Shown here piece after piece: positions 34,190 to 40,258 of a DNA stretch of 40,258 nucleotides. This stretch comes from Planctomycetaceae bacterium. Its GTDB lineage: Bacteria > Planctomycetota > Phycisphaerae > Phycisphaerales > SM1A02. Both the position numbers and the translations under genes were made by a program. The first letter of the stretch is position 1; each line of letters begins with the position of its first letter. The stretch is taken from NCBI GenBank assembly GCA_947474065.1, contig CANJHD010000018.1, positions 1 to 40,258 of the forward strand, written 5' to 3'. The notes below the pieces were generated by a model. It was not told the DNA's origin and did not search any database. It was given only the letters and a program-made list of their open reading frames with translations.

Positions 34190-36436
34190 TTGAATATCAA
34201 CCCCCGAACCGTCGGATTCGTTGTTGTCGCCAGTCTCACCGCGTGCGTCTTCGCTGACGTGGACACTGGCCCGAGCGGCCACGGTCCACTGCCCGCACCC
34301 GCCGTGCAGAAGCCAGCACCAGCCACACTCTCCGAACGATTCGGAACATGGTTCGTGCCGGTGCCAATGATCACCCTCGATGCGATGGACCAAGGCGCAC
34401 TGCTGGCTGAGGATCAAGCCACCGTACAGCCCGCACCGTTCCGCTTCGGCGTTGAGCGCGGCGTGAAGCTCTCATTGAATGATGGACAATGGATGGATGT
34501 TGCAGGTGGTCGCTTGTGGCGCATCGGTATCGATGCCGTCGGCGCACTCAACTCACGCATTCATCTCAGTGGACTCGACTTGCGAGTTGGTCAAGAACTC
34601 GCCATCACCTGCCCCGACCTAGAGCAGAAGATGACTGGCATTCTTGAACGCACCGGCGACTTTGGCACAGGCGAGGCCTATGGCCCCTTCTCACCGACCT
34701 CGCGCGGTCAGATCGAGTGGTTCGTACCGACCGGTCAATCAGCAAAGGAACTTCCCTTTGACGCAGTTGGCTACTCCTACGGATACGTCCCGGTATTTAG
34801 CGACATCTCATACGGTGGTACATGCTCGCTCAATCCGGCCTGCTACGCGGCATGGCTCAATGAATCAAACGCGGCCGCGAAACTGACTTTCACCGCGACC
34901 GGCGGCAGCTACCTCTGCTCTGGTCAGTTGATGGCCACCACCGCGGCTGACGAGACGCCTTACATGTCCACAGCCAATCACTGCATCAGCACCACGGCAT
35001 CTGCAAACAGCTGCCAAATGATCTTCTTCTATCGCTCCCCGTGCACGGGCTCAAACGCCGCAGGAACCACGGTCGCTGGCGCCGACCTTGCCTCAACCTA
35101 CTTTGCAAGTGACTGCACGCTCCTTTTGCTGAAGGGTGCCCTTCCTGCTGGTTGCTACTGGGATGGCTGGTCGACCACCAACCCAGCTATTAATGCTGCC
35201 GTCACCGGAATTCACCATCCAAGCGGAACTCCACAGGCGATTTCCTTTGGCGTGAAGAACGCTTCGGGGTTTAACTGCGGAACCCCAACAAGCAACTGGA
35301 ACTCTGTGTCCTGGAACAACGGCATCACCGAAGGCGGCTCGTCCGGCTCGGCGATCATGACTGACACCGACCACAAACTCTTTGGTGTGCTGACTTGCGG
35401 CGGTAGCGGATGCACCAACACCGCGGCTGACGACGGCTACGGCCGTTGGGATCTTGCGGTGGCCGCGACGAGCAGCAACTTTGCCACCCTGCTCGCAGCA
35501 GGATCCGATGACACGCTCGAGCCCAACAACAGTTGTGCCACTGCCAAAGCTGTTACCCCCGGCACTTACAACACCCTAGTAGTCAAGCGACTCAACGAAG
35601 ACTGGTACGCGCTTCCAGTAACTCCCGGTGCAACGCTGACGATGAGCCTGACCTTTACACATTCCAACGGTGATGTCGATGTTCAGTTGTTCACCGAGTG
35701 CGGCGGGGTTATTGCGCTTGACCGCAACGCCAATACCAACAACGAGTCATTCACTTATGTGAACCCAAGTGCATCAAGCACGGTGTACATGCGCGTCTAT
35801 CTCTCCACAGATACCCGCAACGAGTATTCGTTCACGTTTAGCACGTCGAACCAGGCGCCATCGAATGACGCTTGCGCCGCTGCAACCGCGGTCGGCGTAG
35901 GAGCGTTTGCGTTTAACAACACATGGGCAACCGATACCACCCTAGCGCTCCCTGCCTCGTGCGATGAGGGCTCGGGTGTCACCATCACCAAGGATGTGTG
36001 GTACCGATTCACCGCACCAATCAGTGGTCGCATGACCGCGAGCACTTGCAATGCGGCGGCATTCGATACGCGCATCGCGGTTTACTCCGGCGCAGCCTGC
36101 CCCACCGCGACAACCGCCGTTGCGGCCTGCAGCGACAACTCTGCAACATGCTCGAGCGGAACAAGCAAGGCCGAATGGAGCGCTGGTGCTTCGACCTCGT
36201 GGTACATCCGAGTGGGTAGCGGAGCGGGCGGAACGGGTGGCAATGCAACACTCACCCTCTCTGCTGCTGTGAACTGCCCGTCTGACCTCAACGGCAATGG
36301 CTCCGTCGGCGGCGAGGATCTCGCAATCGTCCTGGGTGGCTGGGGCGGAGCGGTCACCAGCGATCTGAACGGCGATGGCAACACTGATGGCGCTGATCTG
36401 GCAATCCTTCTTGGCGCCTGGGGTCCATGCCCGTAA
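34190..36436 (+). CDS. secreted trypsin-fold protease with dockerin-like C-terminus
   Basis: A 748-residue exported serine protease. Signal peptide about residues 1-22. The triad region resembles lysyl endopeptidase types: His264 in STANHCI, Asp308 in ASDCTLL and Ser385 in GGSSGSA, surrounded by several cysteines likely in disulfides. Two beta-sandwich domains of pre-peptidase (PPC) kind follow, one starting DDTLEPNNSCATAKAV and the other NDACAAATAVGVGAF. The last 53 residues are two dockerin-like repeats (DLNGNGSVGGEDLAIVLGGW and DLNGDGNTDGADLAILLGAW), a Ca-binding tail typical of Phycisphaerae secreted proteins. TTG at 34190 is the start: a TGA lies in the same frame 12 bases upstream, and no ATG or GTG occurs before the signal peptide. 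It ends just before a strong terminator. Confidence 0.9.
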   Translation: MNINPRTVGFVVVASLTACVFADVDTGPSGHGPLPAPAVQKPAPATLSERFGTWFVPVPMITLDAMDQGALLAEDQATVQPAPFRFGVERGVKLSLNDGQWMDVAGGRLWRIGIDAVGALNSRIHLSGLDLRVGQELAITCPDLEQKMTGILERTGDFGTGEAYGPFSPTSRGQIEWFVPTGQSAKELPFDAVGYSYGYVPVFSDISYGGTCSLNPACYAAWLNESNAAAKLTFTATGGSYLCSGQLMATTAADETPYMSTANHCISTTASANSCQMIFFYRSPCTGSNAAGTTVAGADLASTYFASDCTLLLLKGALPAGCYWDGWSTTNPAINAAVTGIHHPSGTPQAISFGVKNASGFNCGTPTSNWNSVSWNNGITEGGSSGSAIMTDTDHKLFGVLTCGGSGCTNTAADDGYGRWDLAVAATSSNFATLLAAGSDDTLEPNNSCATAKAVTPGTYNTLVVKRLNEDWYALPVTPGATLTMSLTFTHSNGDVDVQLFTECGGVIALDRNANTNNESFTYVNPSASSTVYMRVYLSTDTRNEYSFTFSTSNQAPSNDACAAATAVGVGAFAFNNTWATDTTLALPASCDEGSGVTITKDVWYRFTAPISGRMTASTCNAAAFDTRIAVYSGAACPTATTAVAACSDNSATCSSGTSKAEWSAGASTSWYIRVGSGAGGTGGNATLTLSAAVNCPSDLNGNGSVGGEDLAIVLGGWGGAVTSDLNGDGNTDGADLAILLGAWGPCP

Positions 36437-36471
36437 CCGTTGGACTTTGCTACTAACTTCACGAACCCTAT

Positions 36472-36506
36472 GCCGCCCCAACGGGCTCAACCGTTGGGGC
36501 GGCTTT
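36472..36506 (+). terminator. intrinsic terminator after the protease gene
   Basis: A perfect 13-base-pair stem, GCCGCCCCAACGG (36472-36484) and CCGTTGGGGCGGC (36491-36503), with a 6-base loop and a short T run (TTT). The T run is weak, but the stem is very stable, and the site lies 35 bases after the protease stop and just before the second Exb operon. Confidence 0.8.
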
Positions 36507-36537
36507 GCGTTGCGCCCGCGGCTACTCTGCGTGCTAC

Positions 36538-37326
36538 ATGAACCTTTCTAGTGCACTCGTGCCGATGTCGCTCACCATGGCCGAAGAAGGCACGTCGATG
36601 AGCCTGTTTGAATATGTGCGTGCCGGCGGCGTCCTTGGGTACGTACTCATTGGATTGTCCGTGCTTGCGCTCGCGCTCATCGTGCGCAACCTGCTGTCGC
36701 TTCGACGCGGACAACTAGCGCCCGAGGGTGTGGTGACTGCCATTTCAACAGCGTTACGCGCTGGCGATGTGGCAGGCGCAACGCGCGCGTGCACAGACGA
36801 CGCGTCGCATTCGTTCGTTTCAATCGTGATGGCCAGCGCCATTCGCCGCTGCACGGGCAATCCGATGGGCGCATTCGAAGCCCGCTCCGCCATCGAAGAG
36901 GCCGGGCAAGTGGCGACCGCGCAACTGCATCGCTTGAACAACGGGCTTGGCGTACTTGCTGCGGTCGGACCAATGCTTGGGCTACTTGGAACAGTGATCG
37001 GAATGATCGGCGCCTTCAACGCGATTGGATCGCTGCAAGGCGCGGCACGCTCCACTGAGTTAGCAAAGTTCATGTCCTTGGCGCTTGTGAATACCGCGCA
37101 GGGATTGGTGGTGGCCGTACCGTGCACCGTCGCGTTCGCACTTTTTCGCCAGCGCATTGACCGACTCGTCACCGATGTCGCCGCCGATGATTTAGAGCCA
37201 ATGGCTGAGGAACTAGCAGCAGCGCTCTCTGCAGCGCGCACGCAAGCACCACGACCAGCGGTGCCGAGTTCAGGCGCGGCGCCCGTCACACAAGCGCCGC
37301 GCAACACACCAGCACAGGGAAACTAA
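36538..37326 (+). CDS. MotA/TolQ/ExbB proton channel protein (second operon)
   Basis: About 262 residues, ExbB-like and related to the protein at 8456-9238, with helices at about residues 32-58, 145-170 and 183-205. The core signature is LNNGLGVLAAVGPMLGLLGTVIGMIGAFNAI followed by LALVNTAQGLVVAVPCTVAFALF. A proline/alanine-rich cytoplasmic tail is present. ATG 36538 is listed; ATG 36598, with GAAGAAGG eight bases upstream, is a strong alternative and would give 242 residues. It is the first gene of an ExbB-ExbD-ExbD operon joined by one-base overlaps (TAATG), and starts shortly after the 36472-36506 terminator, which should separate it from the protease gene. Confidence 0.9.
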   Translation: MNLSSALVPMSLTMAEEGTSMSLFEYVRAGGVLGYVLIGLSVLALALIVRNLLSLRRGQLAPEGVVTAISTALRAGDVAGATRACTDDASHSFVSIVMASAIRRCTGNPMGAFEARSAIEEAGQVATAQLHRLNNGLGVLAAVGPMLGLLGTVIGMIGAFNAIGSLQGAARSTELAKFMSLALVNTAQGLVVAVPCTVAFALFRQRIDRLVTDVAADDLEPMAEELAAALSAARTQAPRPAVPSSGAAPVTQAPRNTPAQGN

Positions 37327-37742
37327 TGGCTGGCGGCGCAGACGGATCCGATGCATCGTTTGATCTCACACCGATGATCGATGTGATCCTGCTGCTCATC
37401 ATCTTCTTCATGCTGTCGTCGCAGTTTGCAACCAGCGAACTGCGCCCCGTGGATTTGCCGCACCAAGAAGGAGCGGCGGCGGCGAGTGAGTCCGCCACTG
37501 CCAAACTGGTCATTGATGTTGATCGCGCGGGCAACTATTCGATACTCGGCGAAGAGATCTCACTCGATGCGCTTGCAACCAGAATCGCCGCCGCTCAAGG
37601 CAGCACCGGAACGCGCCACAGCGGAATAGTTGTGCGTGCCGACCGCGCGGCGGGTGCTGCCTCACTCAACCGCCTTGCAGAGCGACTAGCGAAAGCGAAG
37701 ATCGCAAACTGGTCACTCGCTGTTGCGCCGGAGGGCTCGTAA
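37326..37742 (+). CDS. ExbD/TolR-type transducer protein (second operon, first copy)
   Basis: A 138-residue ExbD-family protein: signature FDLTPMIDVILLLIIFFMLSSQF (transmembrane about residues 14-38, proton-carrying Asp in the MID triplet), then a periplasmic domain of about 95 residues. Start ATG shares its first base with the previous TAA stop (37324-37328) and its own TAA shares a base with the next ATG. It would associate with the ExbB at 36538-37326. No TonB-like gene follows in this operon. Confidence 0.9.
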   Translation: MAGGADGSDASFDLTPMIDVILLLIIFFMLSSQFATSELRPVDLPHQEGAAAASESATAKLVIDVDRAGNYSILGEEISLDALATRIAAAQGSTGTRHSGIVVRADRAAGAASLNRLAERLAKAKIANWSLAVAPEGS

Positions 37743-38191
37743 TGCGAATGACCTCACGCCGCCGCACTGGACTGTTGGAACTTTCAGAGATGCGACTTCC
37801 ACTGATCGCACTGATTGATGTGATCCTCTTTCTTCTCATGTACTTCCTGCTCGCAGGAAGCATGGAGGCTGAAGAGCGCGAACTTGCCGCGACGCTTGGC
37901 AGCGGGCGCGCGACTGCTGGAGACACTGGCGGTTTCACGCCGCAAGTCATCGATGCAGTCATGCAAGGCAGCAGCGTGATTTACCGACTCGGAACCCGCA
38001 CCGCTGCAAGCCGCGCTGCGCTCACCGATCTGATTCGATCGCTTCCAAGAGAGCCGGGAATTGTGGTTCGCGTGGCGGACGATGTGAGCGTTGAAGCCGC
38101 AGCTGCAGCCTTACAGGCCTGCCGCGACGCTGGTTTCACAAAGATTGCCTATCAGCCCGGACGCGGCTCGAGCGACGCAGCCCCGCGCTGA
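37742..38191 (+). CDS. ExbD/TolR-type transducer protein (second operon, second copy)
   Basis: A 149-residue ExbD-family protein with signature SEMRLPLIALIDVILFLLMYFLLA, the aspartate being in LIDVIL, and a periplasmic domain. The family's usual NMTPLID is changed to LPLIALID here, so the residues around the proton carrier are not standard. Third gene of the second operon, linked by a one-base overlap. It is convergent with the AMP nucleosidase-like gene, with 16 bases between stops, and no terminator stem was seen there. Confidence 0.88.
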   Translation: MRMTSRRRTGLLELSEMRLPLIALIDVILFLLMYFLLAGSMEAEERELAATLGSGRATAGDTGGFTPQVIDAVMQGSSVIYRLGTRTAASRAALTDLIRSLPREPGIVVRVADDVSVEAAAAALQACRDAGFTKIAYQPGRGSSDAAPR

Positions 38192-38207
38192 GTGACCGAC
38201 ATTGCAC

Positions 38208-38978
38208 TCACTCAAATCGCAAGTGCTTCACGCTCTCGCCCTTGTCGCGCAGGTCTCGTAGCGCGTCGAGACCAATGTCAAGGTGCAACTGCACGAAGCT
38301 GTCGGTGACATGTCGATCGCTCTCGCCGGTCTTCACGCCCTCGGGAGTCATTGGATTGTCAGACACAAGGAGCAGCGCACCCTTCGGAATTCCGTTAGCA
38401 AACCCCACCAAGAAGATGGTGGCCGTTTCCATGTCGATGCCCTCCGCCTTCATCAAGAGGAGCTTCTCGCGGAAGCGCATGTCATGCTCCCAGACGCGGC
38501 GATTGGTGGTGTAGACGGTGCCGGTGAAGTAATCGCGGTTGTGCTTGATGATCGAAGCACTCACCGCGCGCTGCAGTCGAAAACTTGGCAATGCGGGCAC
38601 TTCGGGCGGCATGTATTCATCGCTCGTGCCTTCGCCGCGAATGGCTGCAATCGGCAGAACGAAATCACCAACCTTGGTCTTCTTCAAGCCGCCGCACTTG
38701 CCGAGGAACAGGACGGCCTTGGGCGAGACTGCCGAGAGCAGATCCATAGTGGTAGCAGCCATGGCTGAACCCATGCCGAAACTGAGGATGGTGATGTTCT
38801 CTGCGGTTGCCGACAACATGGGGCGATCGCGCCCGAACACTTCCACCCCGAATCGCTCGGCAAACAATTCCACATAGTTGGCGAAGTTGACGAGCAGCAC
38901 GTACTGGCCGAAGTCCTCAAGTTTGCGACCGGTGTAACGCGGCAGCCAGTCCCTGACGATGTCGGCCTTGTCCTTCAT
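38208..38978 (-). CDS. AMP nucleosidase-like protein (PNP/UDP phosphorylase superfamily)
   Basis: A 256-residue cytoplasmic enzyme of the nucleoside phosphorylase fold. Signatures: ENITILSFGMGSAMAATTMDLL, VLFLGKCGGLKKTKVGDFVLP, and near the C-terminus MKAEGIDMETATIFLVGF and LLLVSDNPMT, in which an aspartate would protonate the purine. The closest family is the short AMP nucleosidase (AMP to adenine and ribose 5-phosphate), which lacks the long N-terminal domain of E. coli Amn. A purine-nucleoside phosphorylase role cannot be excluded. It lies 11 bases downstream of the MlaF-like ATPase gene, probably co-transcribed with it. Confidence 0.85.
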   Translation of the reverse strand: MKDKADIVRDWLPRYTGRKLEDFGQYVLLVNFANYVELFAERFGVEVFGRDRPMLSATAENITILSFGMGSAMAATTMDLLSAVSPKAVLFLGKCGGLKKTKVGDFVLPIAAIRGEGTSDEYMPPEVPALPSFRLQRAVSASIIKHNRDYFTGTVYTTNRRVWEHDMRFREKLLLMKAEGIDMETATIFLVGFANGIPKGALLLVSDNPMTPEGVKTGESDRHVTDSFVQLHLDIGLDALRDLRDKGESVKHLRFE

Positions 38979-38989
38979 GACGGCAGAGA

Positions 38990-39832
38990 CTACTTATTCT
39001 CGCCGTTATGAAGTAGACCCATCTGCGCCCGGTAGGGACGAATATGCGGGTCGTCGCTGGAGACGAACTCGTCGAATGTTCCATCAAAGGAAACCTTGCC
39101 ACCAAACAGCATCACAATGCGCGGCCGAAGCCGGCGTAGAAGCTCGGTGTCGTGCGTCACCACAATGCTGGTTCGCTTGATCCCGGCGCGCGTCGCCGCA
39201 AAGGATGGCTGCGCGCGGTGAGTTTCGCCGATGAGGCCGTCAATCTGCGCAGACATCTCCGGGTCGAGCCCGGCGGTCGGTTCGTCGTACATGACGATGA
39301 CTGGGTCCATGACGATCGCACGAGCAACGGCAACGCGCTTGGCCATTCCGCCCGAAAGGTCTTCGCGGTCGCGATGCATGACAAGCGCTGGATCGAGCCC
39401 AACATCAACAAGCGCCTTCTCCGCAAGGGGCAAGATTTCTTGGTTCGTCATGCCCTTTACTTCACGAGGCAGCACTGCCAGATTCTGGAACACATCGCCG
39501 GTGACCAGCGCATTGCGTTGGAAGACGATCGCCCAATGGATGCGGACGCGGTCGAGCTGCGCTTCGTCCAAGGTGGCCATATCTCGCATCGGCGCAATGC
39601 CTGATGCGTCCGGATCGGATTGGTGGTCCGCCACCAAGACTCGACCGACATCCGGGGGATAGTGAGCCATGATCAACTTGAGCAGGACGGTCTTGCCGCA
39701 GCCAGAGCCCCCCACGATGGCCACCATCTCGCCGCTGCGAATGGTCAAGTTCACGCCGGTCAGTACTGCCTTTCCGCCAAAGGACTTGGAGATGTTCTCG
39801 AGGACGACTTCTGGGGGCTCGGAAGGCAACAT
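38990..39832 (-). CDS. MlaF-type ABC transporter ATPase
   Basis: A 280-residue ABC ATPase of the MlaF/Ttg2A group, the cytoplasmic engine that moves phospholipid between the membranes in Gram-negative cells. Motifs: Walker A GGSGCGKTVLLK, Q-loop FQRNALVTGDVFQNL, signature LSGGMAKRVAVARA, Walker B VIVMYDEPTAGLDP and H-loop VVTHD. The early VFQNLAVLPRE and late VMLFGGKVSFDGTFDEF match the group. No MlaE or MlaD gene lies downstream; the next gene is the AMP nucleosidase-like one, and the permease may be upstream beyond the window or elsewhere. Start ATG 39832. The region upstream (39833-39950) has no gene. Confidence 0.9.
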   Translation of the reverse strand: MLPSEPPEVVLENISKSFGGKAVLTGVNLTIRSGEMVAIVGGSGCGKTVLLKLIMAHYPPDVGRVLVADHQSDPDASGIAPMRDMATLDEAQLDRVRIHWAIVFQRNALVTGDVFQNLAVLPREVKGMTNQEILPLAEKALVDVGLDPALVMHRDREDLSGGMAKRVAVARAIVMDPVIVMYDEPTAGLDPEMSAQIDGLIGETHRAQPSFAATRAGIKRTSIVVTHDTELLRRLRPRIVMLFGGKVSFDGTFDEFVSSDDPHIRPYRAQMGLLHNGENK

Positions 39833-39950
39833 TGAGAGCGAGGGTACCCGGGGGATCCACGGAATTGGTGGCGGGAAGGTCCCGATTTGTGGCGGTAGAA
39901 ATCCCCCAAACGGCTCGCCAATGCGGTTTTTCTAGCCCTTGGAAAATACT

Positions 39951-39979
39951 TTGACGAAATATCACTGAACTGTGATGCT
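39951..39979 (+). promoter_or_regulatory. putative promoter of the repeat-hairpin RNA
   Basis: TTGACG (39951-39956, five of six consensus) is followed 17 bases on by GATGCT (39974-39979), a poor -10 helped by an extended TG at 39971-39972. It would start transcription near 39986. The strength depends on the -35 and extended -10. Predicted by eye. Confidence 0.45.
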
Positions 39980-40018
39980 TAGCACCCGTAGATTCCGTTT
40001 ACATAAGTGACGGGAACA

Positions 40019-40183
40019 GTTCTGACAGCCGACGGGAAACCGGCCGCCAGAACAAACCGCTTGATGGTCGACGGGAAACCGACCAGCAAGCAGACAATGC
40101 GGGCGCCTTTGAACGGGAAATTCAAAGATGCCCAAATCCGCCTGAGGCGGGCTCGACGGGAAACCGAGCTCACCAACACAGGC
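40019..40183 (+). repeat. four tandem two-tier hairpins with conserved loop
   Basis: Hairpin 1: outer GTTCTG/CAGAAC (40019-40024, 40048-40053), inner GCCG/CGGC. Hairpin 2: outer GCTTG/CAAGC (40059-40063, 40087-40091), inner GGTCG/CGACC. Hairpin 3: outer GGGC/GCCC (40101-40104, 40130-40133), inner CTTTGA/TCAAAG. Hairpin 4: outer GCCTG/CAGGC (40140-40144, 40179-40183), inner GCTCG/CGAGC. Internal loops are 2-3 bases per side in the first three and larger in the fourth, where CCGCC/GGCGG (40138-40150) competes. Repeat period is 40-43 bases. Confidence 0.9.
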
Positions 40184-40187
40184 ACCT

Positions 40188-40226
40188 GGAGTGTGGCCTC
40201 GAGGAATCGAGGCCTACTCCGTTTTT
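40188..40226 (+). terminator. intrinsic terminator of the hairpin RNA
   Basis: An inner 8-base-pair stem, GGCCTCGA (40195-40202) and TCGAGGCC (40207-40214), with loop GGAA, is stacked on an outer stem GGAGT/ACTCC (40188-40192, 40216-40220) and followed by G and TTTTT (40222-40226). It is a canonical Rho-independent terminator reading to the right, which fits only the non-coding RNA upstream. Confidence 0.9.
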
Positions 40227-40258
40227 AGGGACTATTGAATTGCTCCCCGCTCCAACGA

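Larger units (their letters stand above)
39986..40226 (+). ncRNA. candidate structured non-coding RNA with four GGGA-loop hairpins
   Basis: About 240 bases between a promoter-like sequence and a strong terminator, with no credible protein. Four consecutive hairpins carry the loop ACGGGAAA plus C or T: at 40032-40040, 40071-40079, 40113-40121 and 40156-40164. Each has an inner stem and an outer stem that differ in sequence but stay paired, which is the mark of a conserved RNA fold. A fifth, degenerate ACGGGAA is at 40010-40016 and can pair with an upstream TTCCGT. The final hairpin is the terminator with loop GGAA. GGA-containing loops in repeated hairpins are the arrangement of CsrB/RsmZ RNAs that sequester CsrA, but here the loop is ACGGGAAA rather than ANGGA, so the partner is not established. 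I do not recognise the family. A reading frame of 73 codons across it is a by-product. Confidence 0.8.

Noticed and set aside
39843-39858. GGTACCCGGGGGATCC resembles a cloning polylinker (KpnI-SmaI-BamHI)
   Set aside because: It has one extra G compared with the common polylinker and lacks the following XbaI/SalI sites; it lies in plausible native sequence.
40032-40044. GAAA tetraloop closed by CGG/CCG as the common fold of the hairpins
   Set aside because: Possible in hairpins 1, 2 and 4 but impossible in hairpin 3, which keeps ACGGGAAA on a different stem; the open-loop model explains all four.
40032-40164. CRISPR array interpretation of the repeated ACGGGAAAC units
   Set aside because: The shared word is only 8-9 bases, the flanks are complementary pairs rather than spacers, and no cas gene is near.
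40007-40228. 73-codon open reading frame across the hairpin RNA
   Set aside because: It has no homology signal and its codons simply follow the hairpins; the repeated ACGGGAAA gives no reasonable protein repeat.

Overview
The window looks like a chromosomal segment of a planctomycete, most likely class Phycisphaerae. Several things point there: a secreted protease ends in the dockerin-like repeat typical of that class (D-L-N-G-D-G ... L-L-G-A-W-G); a short protein has a C-terminal sorting tail of the form P-A-P-G-A-hydrophobic-RRRR; LpxC and FabZ are fused and sit in a complete BamA/Skp/Lpx block, so the cell has a Gram-negative outer membrane; and ExbB-ExbD-ExbD sets are abundant. Base composition was not calculated. 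Assignments rest on motifs read from the translations, not on database searches.

Layout. 1-4699 (minus strand): the N-terminal part of NuoG, a one-pass hypothetical protein, a complete ketosynthase coupled by a 4-base overlap to a ketosynthase-like partner lacking both catalytic histidines, and a PEP-CTERM-type secreted protein interrupted by an amber codon in its signal peptide. 4930-6478 (minus): class II DAHP synthase and tRNA-Leu(UAG) with a readable promoter. 6541-12609 (plus): six overlapping genes (DoxX-like, TonB-like/VWA-like, ExbB, ExbD, ExbD, large helical repeat protein), which look like one energised envelope machine. 12660-15813: UVR-motif protein, sigma-70 family factor and GcvT. 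15933-23862 (plus): BamA, two OmpH/Skp chaperones, LpxD, LpxC-FabZ, LpxA and a conserved hypothetical, i.e. outer-membrane protein assembly together with lipid A synthesis. 23884-29522: M24 peptidase, EttA-type ABC-F protein, PGPGW-type membrane protein and S9 peptidase. 29559-34046: tandem paralogous lipoproteins with C-terminal membrane anchors, an unrecognised possible DNA-binding protein, and a secreted phosphatase-like domain joined to a cytochrome c'-like heme domain. 34190-38191: TTG-initiated trypsin-fold protease, a strong terminator, and a second ExbB-ExbD-ExbD operon. 38208-39832 (minus): AMP nucleosidase-like and MlaF-like proteins.

The most striking element is the last 300 bases. 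A promoter-like sequence (39951-39979) precedes about 240 bases of non-coding sequence and a strong intrinsic terminator (40188-40226). Between them are four tandem two-tier hairpins that differ in stem sequence but share the loop ACGGGAAA(C/T). Stem changes with preserved pairing indicate selection on an RNA. The terminator loop also carries GGA, so a multi-site protein-binding RNA (for example a CsrB/RsmZ-like sponge) is a reasonable hypothesis, but the family is not one I recognise.

No CRISPR array, insertion sequence or prophage was seen.
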